Positions 48,101 through 63,100 of a stretch of 64,000 nucleotides of DNA are shown in pieces. The translations under genes and the position numbers were made by a program. A model generated the notes under the pieces. That model did not search any database, was not told the DNA's origin, and saw nothing but the letters and a program-made list of their open reading frames with translations. The number at the start of each line of letters is the position of its first letter. Position 1 is the first letter of the stretch. Origin of the DNA: Asterias amurensis (taxonomy: Eukaryota; Echinodermata; Asteroidea; Forcipulatida; Asteriidae). Location: the NCBI RefSeq assembly GCF_032118995.1, contig NC_092665.1:7869501-7933500 (forward strand), given 5' to 3'.

Positions 48101-51100
48101 TGGTACAGTGCATAAGACATTGCTGCCTTGAAGTTTAAGGGAGCAAGTAACTTTGTTCATTGAGTGAGAATTTACATTTTTGTAAGTGAAGTTTTTTTAA
48201 GGAATGATAATTTCTGTCACACCTGGATCGTTTAAAGGATGCAGAAACCATTTTTTGTTTGTCTTTGTTCCTTGTATCATGTGTAAGCTCTGTACACAAG
48301 AACAGATAGTTACCACACGGCGTGAAATGGCCATCTTTAAGGGCAACCATACGTTTTGCGCAAGAATGGCGTGCAGAACGCACACATTTCAAAAAACGGT
48401 TGCCTGTATGGTAAACAGCGTGATTACCTTTATAAACTGAGCACTTGATGCGCCTGCAAGCCAAAATGCAATTTGCCTGTAACGATGGCGTCTATGGCAA
48501 CTTATCTATACTTGTTGATTTTCACAAATGTTATGTAACTTTGTCATTTGTGAATGTGTTTATTACTTGCTCAGGGTACAGAGGAGCTTCCCAAGGGTAA
48601 CCTGGTCAGTGATGAAGATTTGAACAAACGGCAGATTTTGAATAAATACTGGGCTCGCTGGGGTTGTTGGTACAAGTATCAACCTCTTGATCACATCAGA
48701 GAGTACTTTGGTGAGAAGATTGGTATCTACTTTGCTTGGCTAGGTAAGTTGTCCTCTGTGATTCTCTCCTCTCCACTAGGTCTATCAGGGATGTGATTTC
48801 TTGGTTTTAAATGGAATTCCAATTTTTTGCCCCCCCAAAAAAGAAATTATATTTTATTTTATATCCCCCCCCCCCCCGAAAAAACCCCATGATCATTATT
48901 TGTTTAAATCTTTTATAGATAAGTGTCTTGCTCAAGAACACAAGTATCACGACCGGGATTCGAACCCACACTCTGCTGAACAGAAACACCAGAGCTTGAG
49001 TTCGGTGCTCTTATCCGTTCGGCCACAACTCCCCAATTAAAAAATACAGATGGTGCAATCTCCATAAACTATCCGATTCTTTATTTGGGGGCTAATCATC
49101 CTTACTAACAGCTGAGAAACTGAAATGCGAAGTACGCTGCTACATGTTTGAGAAGAATTAGTTCTTCTATTGAGCTGTGTACAAAATTTCCCTGCAGAAG
49201 GTCTAGGCTCTGTGGCTTGTTTGTAAGCATGTGATGTCACCGGTTACATAGATTTGTCTACTGCAAAGTGATGTAAGATTGAAAACATTTGTAGTCATTC
49301 TTGCATTGTAAATTAGAATTTATGTCTTTATTTATTTAAATGATTGCTTTATTCTGTTTTTGTTCAGGTTTCTACACTGGTTGGTTGTTACCTGCATCAG
49401 TGGTTGGTTTGTTGGTTTTCCTGTATGGATTGGCTACCATGGGAACCAATGTCCCTGCGTAAGTAAAAAATCAAATGACTGACAGTTAAAGGAACACAAT
49501 GATTTGGATCGGTCGTTTGTGAAACCGTTTGTTATGAAATGTATGTGGTTGGAAAGATGTTTTAAAGTAGACTATAATGATTCACACAAACATGCCTCAC
49601 ATTGCGTGGTTTTCATTTGACTTTGCAAACTAAACACGGTTTCAAACCCTTTTCATAGACCAGCTCGACCGATCCAAGGCAACGTGTCCCTTTAAGAATG
49701 CATTTAGAAACACTATAGTTACATGTAGGTCTTAATACAATACCTCAAAATACAGTGTTATATTAAGGTGACATTCAGAGGCAACACATTTATAGTCAAA
49801 ATACATTTTGGTGATAAAATACAAGTTATTAAAAGCAGATAACAAATATTAAAATAGTCACAAACAATACAATGTATGATACACCCATTTGCTCTCATCA
49901 CACTCAGAGAATCACACTTACCTTAAAAGCAGTGGACACTATTGGTAATTACTCAAAATAATTGTTAGCACATGAACTTCCTTGATAACAAGCAATGAAT
50001 AGCTAAGAGATGTCAAATTTGCATCAGGGATAATTGGAGAGCTGTTGATAGTATAAAACATTGTGAGAAACGGTCCCTCTGAATGTGTGAAATAACATAC
50101 ATTTTTTTAAAGAATTGTCCATGAATTTGATTTTGAGACCTCAGAATAAAACATTGTGAGAAACGGGTCCCTCTGAATGTCTGAAATAACATAGTTTTAT
50201 AGAATGAATTTTCCATGAATTTGAATAGAATGAATTTTCCATGAATTTGATTTTGAGACCTCGGAATAAGATTTTGAGGTCCCGAAATCAAGCATCTGTA
50301 AGCACACATCTTCGTGTGACAAGGGTGTTTTTTACCCCATTATTATCTCGTAACTTCAACGACCAATTGAGTTCAAATTTTCATAGGTTTGTTATTTTGT
50401 GCATATGTTTACATACACCAAGTGAGAAGGCTGGTCTTTGACAACTACCAAAAGTGTCCATTTTCTTTAAAGTGTATTTATTGTAATTCTTGTGTATTGT
50501 GTTTATGCAGTCAAGAGATTTGTAACAGTGGTGGGGAGTTCAAGATGTGTCCTCAATGTGATCCTGATATTGGCTGTCCTTACTGGAATCTCTCGGATAC
50601 ATGTATGCAATCTGAAGTAAGTAGTTAACACTGTGGTAATAGTCAAGGTTCTGTTGTCGTGTGGTTAGAGTGTCATTAAAGTAACTGTACGTGAAACCGT
50701 TTAGCAAGTGTACGTTTAGTCCTGGGCCCAGTTTCATAGAGATGCTAAGCACGATAATTTGCTTAGTATGAAATTTCTTCCTTGATATAAACAGAATTAT
50801 CAACCAAATTTCCATTTGTTGAATATTGCTTGTTACTGGTATTCAACTGTTGTTTGCTTGTCCTGAAAATTAAGTGAAAAGTTGGTTGGTAATCCTGTTT
50901 TTATCAAGGAAGAAATTTCAAACAAAGCAATAATTTTTACTTATCAGCTTTGAAATTGGGCCCAGGTGTGATTCATGCTGGCGAAACTTAGACTAATTGT
51001 GAAAAGCATCACAAAGTGCTGTAAAAAGGTATGAAGTCACATCCACTAAATTTTGTCATTCTCTACACGTGCCCCAACAAAAACTCTTTATTAAAATGAA

Positions 51101-54100
51101 TATTTTTTCATAGGTACTGTTTACATCACAGATTGTTATCTCAAATTCCAACTTGGTGGAGTTCCTTTTTTCATTATTAACTTTGTCTTTGCCTCTTTCC
51201 AGATAGCATATCTCTTTGACAATGCTGGCACCCTTTTCTTTGCTGTATTCATGTCATTTTGGGGTGAGTAATTGAAGACACATTGTGCATGTGTGGTTAT
51301 TTAAAATTGACAAAGATAATTCATGAGTCAAATAAGAGTAATCAAGAATATTGGTTGAGCTCTTTTTTCTTAATCAACTTTGTCCTATGATGCCAATACA
51401 CAAAAATATTCTGTTTGAGTCATTAATTATTGATCACAGTGGAGGTGACAAGTCCTGGCCAAGCGGTGAAGAGCACTAGGCTCTGATGCTTTTGATCAGC
51501 AGAATGTTGGTTTGAGTCCTGATTGTGGCACTTGTGGTTGAGTTCCTTTTTATTTAGATCAGGTCTTAGATTCACAAGCAACATGCTCCTTGTTTCCGTC
51601 TTGTCTAGCCAGCTACAGGGACAGGGTTTTTTCCATTACAGCACCCAGGCTCTGGAATTGAGAATTCCCTCTTTTCCATCTTGACCGGCACCTTTGTATG
51701 GTTTTACACCAGATTTAGTGCGCCTTTATAAATGCTGTGTAATTATTATTATTATTATTATTATTATTGTGTCCTTAAGCAAAACTCTTTATTGCTTCAT
51801 TCTTGGGATAGGATGTAAAGTTGTACCGTGTGTTTTGTTAAGGTGTTACATATTTATTCTCATAATGCAAACAATTAAACAAAACTGTTCAAGCGCCTTC
51901 AGTGCCTTATTGGTGAGTTCCTTATTGAATGTGAATAAGCGTTTATGTAGCTCAGTATTCATTGGATGCCAAATTCTACCCTAACTATAATGCAATATGT
52001 AACAAGCAGTCAAGGTCAATGGCTGTATGCAACAGAACAAATGTTCTGTCTTAACACAAAATTTGTCATATTTTGGGGCTATGAGAGTCAATAAACATTA
52101 GAAAATGCAATTCCACTACAGAGAATTGTGCATTATTTGTTGACCATAGGCAGTTGTAAATAATAATAGTCCGTTTTCTAACTATGACAATTGTTTGCTT
52201 TTTCTAGCTGTGTCTTTTTTGGAGTATTGGAAACGCAAACAAGCAAGTCTTGCTCATCATTGGGATGTAATGGACTTTGAAGAAGACGAGGTCGGTACAA
52301 ATCAGAGTCTTATTATCATTACTTAGTATTAATAGGTTAAATTTGTAATGGGGATAAAGAATAATTATTCATTTTGGTTTTTACCCATATACACCGATGT
52401 TAGCACTGTATACTCAGTACTTGATTCAAACTGCCTCTAGCCATCGGACAATCTTGGTGTTCTAGATAGTATGACACTGCTCTAGAATTGCCAAGGTCAT
52501 GGGTTCGAATCCAACCTGAGTAATGCACTTGGTATTAGTTTAGGAAAAATGCAAACAGGTCTGCCAAAAGGCAAATTAAAAGATACAAAATTCACAGTAC
52601 TACACTAGAAAACACATTTCAAGTATAAACACAAAACAGAAGTTAAAACAATTTAAAAACGGGGGCAGGTTTCTTCGGCGCTGCTTCACAAAGCAATAAA
52701 ATCATCTCAAGACAAATTGTCAGTATCTCCATAGTGATTTGTATTGTGACATCAGACTTTACTTAGCAACTACAGTTGATTTGCAGTTGAGATCAATTTT
52801 AGATCTTTGGGACCAACTGGAACAGCATTGTTGTATTCTTAGCCATGTATGCATTGCTAGTTTAGACTCTAGATTGACCATACATGATTGATGTATTGTT
52901 TATTAGGAGAGACCACGCCCACAGTTTGCAGCTAAAGCTCCCATGATGGAGAAGAACCCAATTACTGGCATTATGGAACCTTACTTCCCTGAAGATATCC
53001 GGAAGAAAAGATGGCTGACTGGAGTAGGAATTATGTGTGGAATGGTAAGATACTTGTGTCTTTATATTACCTCTTGCAATAGGAGACTTTCTGGGACGAT
53101 AGGTGGCAGGTGACTTACCAGGTAAAGCCATTGTTTTCAGAGTCATGCGCATGTTCAGAACTACGTAAACAATGGAAATTTACCCGGTAAGTCTGCTGCC
53201 ACCTAGCGTTGGAAATTCTCTTTTTGCAAAGATTTTTTTCTTCACAGGCTTGATAACCTTAAGGAGCTGTGTAGATTGTACCGCTTGTGCTACATATTGG
53301 TGCTTTTGTAGTTAACTTAATAGTGAAAAATCTATACACTGAGGTACCTACCTATGCATCACTCACTTTATGCAGAATATGTGCTGGCAAGATTATCTGC
53401 TGCATTCCAAACTTTGTGTGTGAATGTGTGAGGAATCAAGAATGAACACTCTATTCAAGATATGATATTCTATTCACTACCCACTCATACATGTACACAA
53501 CGATCTATAGTGAACTGGGCTTATCCTTGGTTACTCCAGAACACACAATTATCAATGCAAGCATGTAATGCCTTCATGTCAACAGATGTAATTTACACAT
53601 ACGTAATACACTGGTAGCAACTGAGGTGTATACCTTGCTTTGGTTCACCAACTCTTCACACACCATGGCTGTGTGAATAAATGTATTATGTAAGCCTGAT
53701 ACATTCAGTTTGTTTCTTAATTATACCAAATCACACCAGTGATTTACAACATCGAGAGGCTTAACCTACTCAGAGCGGTTGCCGACCCATTTATTAATTC
53801 TTCTTTCTTCCTAGAAGTATTTGCATTATGTAATAACATTATCCGAAAAATAAGACAGGAGGATCACCAATTCCAGTTGATTTTCAAATTTGTGTATTGA
53901 TTCGATAGACTGCACTACATTACTTGCACTTTGGCCACTTTTGGTCCCTAGTAATGTACATGTAGGTGCTACTCTTTTGGAGTCCATGCTACTCATTTTG
54001 ACCATAATAGTAGCCAGTTACGAATACCCTAATACCCCTTTGGGGGGAGTGAGGTTGAAGTTTGGCTGCTTTGCTAACGGATCTTAAATTTTAAAATTGG

Positions 54101-57100
54101 TATTGCCATTACTGCAGGTATTATCATTTTAAACAAACTGTACTTATAGCCTGTCGGGTGTAGATAGCTCTAAATGCCACACCTTGCCTTTTACACCAAG
54201 TGCCTAAACACTCCTTATTGTTCTTTGGTGTATGGAGTGATATTCCACCAGTTAAACCTTATTGTGTTTTAGTTCGCCACACTACTGAAAGAAATTACAT
54301 TTCTAAAAACAACCAATTTTTACCTCACTAGGATTCAACAGTGTCATTTTGAGGAACACACATTCCACACACATGCTAATATAGATAGTAGAGCCATTGC
54401 ACAAAGTGCTCCAAAGAGATCGGTAAACTGTAGCAGCACCAGCTGTGCTTAATTACAATAGAATGGGAGTCACTGATGGAAGAGATAATGTTCTCAACAT
54501 TGGTTAAGTTCTGCAGTGGTACTGATTGATCACCCTAATTTACACTATGTTTTTAGAAAAAAATCGTAAAAACGAAAATGAAAAAAAGAACAAAAAAATT
54601 AAGAAATGTTTTAATGGGATCCTACTACAGGATTAAAAAACTGCGATACAGCAAGCCTGCATTAGTTGTCATGTTGCGTCTTGTCCAGGGTAGCCTTGTC
54701 CAAGGCTCTTTACGCATGCACCGACCCGCTCTAAATTTACATCGATACATGTACTGGCATAGTACTGGGTAATTTTAAACCTTGTACACTTCGTTTTGGG
54801 CTTTGTTGTTTAAAAAATTGTATATTGATCCTTATTGTCTTTTATGCACAGGTTGTATTGGTTCTGATCTTCATGGTTGGTGTCATCATGTACCGTATTC
54901 TGATTGATATTCCGTTATCACAGAATGCAATATTGAAGAGTGAATCTCAGTCTATTGCTAGTATGTCTAGTGCTGTGGTCAATCTAATCCTCATCATGGT
55001 CTTAGGGCAGGTCTATCAGACGCTCGCTGGAATCCTCAATGATTGGGGTAAGACATTTTCATTTCATTTGTAGTTTAGTGGCCTATCATGGCCTAGCTGT
55101 TAAGAGCACACACTCAAGCTCTGGTGTTCAGCAAAGTGTGAGTTCAAGACTTGTGATAGTAGTAGTAGTAGTAGTAGTAGTAGTTTGTCCTTCGGATGGG
55201 ACGTTGTCCAGTGTGTTGTCTAACACACATAAAAGAACCCAGAGCACCCAAAGAGAAGGGGTTAGCCCTGGTGTTCTTGGTCTGATTGTCAGCAAATTGC
55301 GCCACAGCACCTTGTAAAATATTACATGGTGCTATAAAAGGATGAGGTTACATAATTCAAACATAGTCCCACATCTTGCAGGAAATACTGTATGTTACAG
55401 TGCTAGGAGCGTCACTGAGTGGTGGATATGAACGCTATATAAGAAGCCACTATCAGGGTTGTAGCTAGACCAATTTTAGTGGTGGGCAATAAATCAATTA
55501 TTTTTGGAAGACTACCGATGGCAAGGAGATCAGCAAAATTATTCTTAATTATGGGGCCGTTATTGCTGAAGTGGGGCCAAGGTCCCAAACTGTTTGTGTT
55601 TTGGGGCCATGCAATAATTGAATGGCCTTTTGGTTGTGTTCTTTCTCTGTGACATTTGATTCTCCTCATCATTAACTGTATCACAGATCAATGCAAAGTG
55701 GACAATATCTGAAATTTGGCTGGGCAGCATAATGTGTTTTTCTCAGAGTGCTGGGCAAAAATTGTGAGTCCTGGGCAGGCCCGCCCACGCCCGCCCAGGT
55801 GCGCCCAGGACCGCCCACGTTGGCTACAACATTGGCCACTATTATTATACTGGTTGTTGAAGCCAATCACTCTCAGAGTGAACTTAATCACTATACTAGC
55901 CAAAAGCCCAAATGGAGAGAAGACTAGGAAGAAAGTTACTGTTTTAGTACGATGTAAACTCTAGAGAAATATTCCAGGGAAAACCCACTCAGTCAGGTGT
56001 AGGGACTGAAAATCCAATCCATGTCATGCCCCTGGCGGGTTTCAAACCGGGGTCCTCAAGGTGGAAGATAAGGAAAGATACCACTACGCCAACCTGATCA
56101 CAATATCACTGTTAAGTTTTATACATTGGTTAATATTAAATATAGAATCTATGAAACTTCAGGGTTTTTACATGAACATGTAGGTTAGAACAAGTCTTTC
56201 ATTCACTGATCTTTTGGGTACACTACACCTTTCAATGTCTAAGGTAAACGCCCCACAGTTTTGAAAACACCTGGGTAGAACCCTTCTAGGGCTTGATGAA
56301 GTCTTCATCTACATTGTATGTACCTGGGTAGACGCCCCCCCCCCCCCCCCCTAGTATGCCTCTAATGTGTATTGGATTTCTCCTTCATGCATAACACATT
56401 GTACCCTGACTGCTTGTAATAGCTTGTTATACTTTTTTAATGGCAGACTGCTTGTAATAGCTTGTTGTACTTTTTTAATGGCAGAGATGCATCGTACTCA
56501 GACTGAGTATGAGGACAATCTCACCTTCAAGGTCTTCATCTTCCAGTTCATGAATTTCTTCTCTTCTATCTTCTACATTGCGTTCTTCAAGGGCAAGTAA
56601 GTCTCAAATTGCAATATCATAAATTAAATGTACATGTAGCTTAACTGTAGCACCAGCACCACAAAGTAGCAGGCATGTAGAAACTAGCAATCCAGGTAAA
56701 CAGCGTCTAAAAGTTCACAGCATTTGAAAATACCAATATCATTATCAAAAAATACACTGTGTTGTCATTTATTTTTCTCAATGTGGATGCTTGATGCATT
56801 TAAATTGATATAAAAAAAGCTGTTTGAACTGCTTTACAATCTTTGATTAATAAGTAAGACGCAATGAGTGATTCTTGATGGCAAAACAGACTACTTTCAC
56901 AGCGTACTAGCTCACATTAATGTACTACAGCACCACATGTGTGCTACATGTACTAATTGAAACATGAGAGCAGGCCAACAGTGCAAATTACATAGATGTT
57001 AAATCGCGGTCATTTTATTTTTGCCAACAAGAATGTTTAACCATTTGACAAGTTTTATCTTGATGTTGACATGACAGTATGAAGAATAATAGCAAGTGGA

Positions 57101-60100
57101 CAATCGAGGTTTAACTTTCAGCTGTTTGATAAAAAAAAAATTTCATAGCAACTGGAAGAAAGCTGATTATTTCCTGTTGAATTGAAGAGACATGTTGCCG
57201 TGGATTGGGTGATTTGAGCTGTAAAAAGCATTTGTTATGAAATTAATTGAAAAGAATATGTTTAGAAAGATGTTTTTAAAGTAGACTATTATGATCCATA
57301 CATGCCTCATTATTGTGTGATTTTCATTTACTTTGTGAATTAACACAGTGTGCCATTTTGTGAAGTCCAAAATTCTGTTCCACAAAATTGGTGGCGGTAC
57401 ACAAAGTAAAAGGAAAACCACATATTTTTAAGGCAAATTTTTGTGGATCATCATATTCTACTTTTAAAGCATTGTTCATTCGTATTAGGGCAAGGTGGCC
57501 CTTCTAGAGTAGTGTATGAGAAATACTACCAGGAGATGTGTTATGAAAAGAAAGTATTTGATATTGATTTGAAAGTCCTTTTTTATCATAATAACACTAA
57601 ATATTTGTTGAAATTGTAAGGGTTGTTGTCTTTATATGGCATGAGATGTACCAGCATGGTTTGGTCATGTCAGTTTCACAATGCAAATAAGTCTTCATAT
57701 CTGACAAGCTATAAATAAATACTAATATATTTGCTGGTAGTTGTATTTTAGGCAAAATTTATTATACCGGCAACAACAAGCAATAACAACTAGAAATAAA
57801 AAAGATGGCAATGAGTTTTACATAATGTAGCATCAGTGATACAGCTAAATTTAATGCATGTAAGTTTGAAGCAGAGTCTAGTAGATTAAGGGCAATAACA
57901 AAATAGCAACTGTTAGAATGAAGTTTGCTATTGGAAATTCACCAACCAGCACAATGGGTCGTATGAATAAAAAGTAGTACTTACTTTTACTTGAAAATTT
58001 CAAGTATTTACTACCATCCATATGAATAAAAGGAAGTAAAAACTGTTACTTAAAAGTATTTACTAAAATGCTAAAAGTATCTACTTTTACCAAAAAGTAA
58101 ATTATTTTAATTTTAGCACTTACTTACTTCCATATGAATAAAACGGAGAATATACTACAAAATGCAAGTAAATACTAGTGATTTTTCAAGGTAGCTCCAG
58201 AGCTACCTTGGGCACAGAAGTAAAAGGCTCGTCCGAAGAAATGACAGTGTTTATGAATGTTCCTCGCAAGATAAATGTTTTAGTCCAAAGGAAAGACATC
58301 ACTGAAATATTAAATAGACACATACACAGTGTTTCACAACAGAAACAATACACACAAACTCAAACTGCTTTTAATCAAACTTGTTTATATATGCTGAGGA
58401 TAAAATAAAACCGTTTGTAAAAAAAACGGTTTTGTATCATTACAGTAAGCTTTTTACAAAGATATAAAGAATTTTTTCAACTCAGAAATGAATGCCTCGA
58501 TCATTAAGGCTTATTGTTCATAAAATCAGAAGAAGTAATTTTTTAAACAATTAAATGCATTTCAATCGAATGTTGTTCGTGTTATTATCCAGCTCTCATC
58601 TTCTCTATACAGCGCTGTCATGCTCCACTCCAAGTTTAAAAAGCTTAACAAAAACGTTTTTATTCCGTGTGTCCAGATTAGTCGTCTTCATCAAAATGTT
58701 GTCAGAATAAAAACCTCATGGCTGACTTGAAGATTTCTATGTTTCTGTTAAATCAAATGCTGCTTGGGGTGTGTGTGTGAGTGCGTATGTAGACGTGAAT
58801 GGGAGTTGTAATACAAAGGAAACCTTTTGTTAAGAGCCATTCAGCCATGGTATATCAGAAGTATTTACTCCAAAGCATTAAGTGAATACTTTGCAGTAAA
58901 AGAATAGGTTTATTCATACGGAATTTAGAAGATGCTTTTACTGAATGCTTCTACTTGGAAGTTTATGCTTTTACTTTTTGCTAGTACTTGTCAGTAAATA
59001 CTACTTTTTATTCATACGACCCATTGTACTGGCAAAGCTTAGGCAAAACTGAACAATCGCTCTTTTTATGGATTTGCAATAAATGTGGTATTTTTAACTG
59101 TAGATAAATTAACCACCAGTTCTTTTCAGAACAAGCGCTACACTTCTTGTGTCACTCCCTAGAAAATATTTTCTAGGGAGTGACACAATAATAATTTTCT
59201 TAAAATAAGATGTTTTTCTTGTTTCAAGAATACCATTCTGAGCAGTGTACTTAAAGATATTTGACATGGTGTTCTCCAATTTCTCTTAGTATTCTTGGGG
59301 AGGTTGTCGATTGGATGGGGAGTTTTCTAGGTGGCTCTCTCATGATTCTCAAGTCAAGTCCTAGAATAAGGATGTCTATATTTGTTTTGTTTTTCCATAT
59401 CTATATTTGTTCACACTAACATTCTGACCTTGTTCTTAGCAGGTGACCTTTCTCTCTACGGATGACCTTTGCTCTCTTTGGTGCTATTAAGCCTTGTATG
59501 ATTGAACAGCTTTGGTAGTGGCTTTGGCTAGTCATTGTTTGCATTAGCCCTTAGCCGCAGCCAAAGTCTGTTGATTCAGACAATGGCCTTATTTCTTGTC
59601 TGTAGATGATAGCCTGGTACTTTACTCTCTTTCTCTATATTTTCTTTATATAGCCTGGTTATTTCAACTTCTTGCACACTGTTAATGGGAAGTGAGTACA
59701 CTGTAGCATGACTATTGACTATAATAAAAATGCATGCTGATTGTTTTGTTCAACTCAGTTTTATGTTAATTTATTTCATTATGTTGATGTCATTAGGTCT
59801 ATAATGTAAATGTATGCATGCCTCAAGGCAAATAGTAATATCATTATAAACGTGTGCAATACATGTGTACAGTTACCTGAGTTAATACATTAGAAGAGCG
59901 CATGCATCCAAAAAAGAAATTAAAATGTCTCAAGTTCATTCAGAATTGATTTCAATTAAAGTGTTTCCAGTTGTATGCATTAGTCCATTTTCCACCGAGA
60001 TACCATGTACATACAGTACAACACAAAGAATGCTCATTTCAAACTTTCTGAAATATATGTTCTCAAGTTTTGTACTCTCTAGGTACCATGAACATGTAAC

Positions 60101-63100
60101 GGATCACATGAAATAATCCAATACATTTATACCTTACATCATCTTTAAAAAAAAGTGTGATCTTAATAATAATAATAACATTGTTTTTTTATATAGCGCT
60201 TTATACACCATGTCTCAAAGCGCCTCTAACATTATTACCCTGATCACTGGGCTATTTCATTCATTGAACCATCTCAGCTACCTGGGGAATATACAGCCTA
60301 TGTCGCTGAATATTTAACGCACTAAGCTAAACCAAACACAAGAACCATCACTGCCCTCACAGGTACCCATTTACCCCTGGGTGGAGAGAAGCAATTACAC
60401 TTCAGTGTCTTGCTCAGGGACCCAAGTGTCATGACCAGGATTCAAACCCACACAGTGTGGGTTTGAATTCCGGTCATGACACTTGAGTCTTTGTTCCACT
60501 CTCACAAGGACTTTATCTTCTGGAAAATGAGTAAAGCAGAAAACTGAATTGACTTAAAATATACACGCGGAGCCTCTCTGTAAGATGTGGTTACAATCTG
60601 CATAGTAACTATGTTGGTTATGTCATAGTTCCTTTACAATCTGCATAGTAACTATGTTGGTTATGTCATAGTTCCATTACAAAGCATACATGAATAATGA
60701 CATAACACATTCATTTAACACATACTTGCCTTGTCAGAAACAAACCATCAAATTTAATGACTCAACATACACACATTCTTTATGTTGAAGGGTGTTATCT
60801 CATTATGTACAGTGCAGTATCAATCCGTGACCTTTGACCTGCTTGTAGCTTCAATGAGTGAAGCCTAGCTGTGAGAGCCATACTTGTATCTCAACATTAT
60901 ACCTTCAAAATGATACTTTTTCAATAAATTAGTAGAACACTTACGGGAAGGGTCCTACTGTGGTAATGGCCTTAAACAAATGTTATAATTTGTGTCTGAA
61001 AGCCAAGGGCCTACTTGTTATGATAGTCAATATTCTGTGAAATTCTTTTCTCTGAATTGCACATGTTGATATCAAGAATCAACAATGTCAATAATTTGAA
61101 TCTCTAAAGATTGCCTGCAGGGAACTTTTTGAAATTTTTGAAATTGAAACTTTCACAGGTGACTTTTAATGTAGGCATTTTTGCTAAATTTGCCTATAAA
61201 TTAAGTTGACAAAAACCACCTGATGACCCAACCTTTTAGGGTAAAAGTGTACGTGGTGATTAAAGCACACGTACGTTTGAGCTGTACTAAATCAAGAGTG
61301 GTTTCGGGTGACGCCACATGCATCAATCTTATTTGAGAAGTGGTGGTTCTGAAAGAACCAGTGGTCTACAACTCTCAGAACCACGACTTCTCAAAAGAGA
61401 TTTATGCACATGGTGTCACAGCAGACCTCACTTGATTATACTTCCATCATGCAAAGTTTCAAAGCCTATTTGTACACAGCAAGTTCTAGTGTTGCTCATA
61501 AAGGTAACAATTTGATGAATTAATCAAGATAATAATGAGGTGAGACATTCAGAGTATTGCCAACTAATAACGTTCATTCTACTAATGCTTCAACTGTAAT
61601 ATCTCTGTCATACCTGACATTTCCCTTTACATGAGTTGCATGCATATCTGTCATATCTGTGTATGTTATCTGTGTATTTGGAGTGAACGATGGAAGCAGC
61701 CTGTGGTTGTCTGTTTGTGATTGTGATATCTGTAACAATGACTGCTGGTTGCTATAATCCAGTGATGTTATATTCTTTGTACCATTATCATTATATGTGC
61801 TAGAAAGGTTTCTTTAGTTGTGTATTTTGCATTATAATGAGAAGTCATCCAGCTACATTATATCTCTGTCATATTAAGGCAATTATGATTTAATATGCTT
61901 TTATGTGTTACAGCATGTTGCCGCTTTAATTGTTCTATATTTGTTAGGTTTATAGGGTCCAACCATTACCTGTTGCTACCATGTAGCAATGTAAGCCTTG
62001 CAATGTAAACATACAGCGTATCGTTGTGTCGGCGCAAGAAGGTCAGAAAAGGGAACTTAACATCACAAGTACAATGATCGTTTCGCAGAGTGGAGCACAT
62101 TTCAACTTGAGCGAATTGTTCGCTGCAAATGTTTGGCTTCAACTTCGCCTCACACTTGTGTGAAGTATGAACTGGCCTTTTTTCAATTCTCCAACAAATT
62201 GAAATCTTATGAAAACACTCTGTGTAGCAACTTAATATCTAGGTGTCCAGTGACTTAGTAGTTTTTTTTAGGCAAGAAAAAACATGTTTTCATTTGAAAA
62301 CTCATGTAAATGCTATTGTAGGAGATACAACCTTGTTGCAGCGACGCAACGGTACATGCTTATCTGCATGTTGCCCTGTCAATGTTATAAAAGACCCTAA
62401 TGTGACTACATTGGAGTAGGGGGCCCTGGGATAGAGATTACAAGAAGGTTTACTCATTGGCCCATTCTGTGCGCTGCACATACATTGATGTGCATTTTCC
62501 ATTGTTTTGTTTCGTCATGATTTAACCTACATGTATAACGGCAGCATAATGACGTCAATGCGGGAGGTCCGTACAGATTTCTACTGATGATTTCTACAGA
62601 GTAAAACCCAGGGTGTTTATCATTTTTTATGGCCAAACAGTACATTTTAGTTCACACACACTCGGGTCATGTTATTACATTTTTCCTATTTATGAAGCAT
62701 ATTGCCCAATTAATCACAAATCTTGTTTGTGCCATTTTGTGAGTAAGCTTTCCTGCATGTTATTGTGCAGTGCGCATTTTTTGCAACGAGTGCATTGTTG
62801 GACCCACACCATAGCCAAATTTAGCCAGATTTTGTGCTGCAAAGATCACCTTACTCGAGACTCAAGACCATGTCTTTGTATGCAGTTTGACTCTAAGTCA
62901 AACAGTAGCTGCATGTGAAAGTAAAATGCCTCAGTAAGCGGCAAACAAAGGCCTAAATATACAGGAAATTTAAAAAACAGCGACCACAGGAGTGCGTTTT
63001 GGCGTCCCTAACCAAAGCCCAACCGACTCAACAAGTCGGTTACTGGTTGGTCTGAACAGCATCGTCACCGCGCTCAACCGAACACACAGAAACGCTCAAC

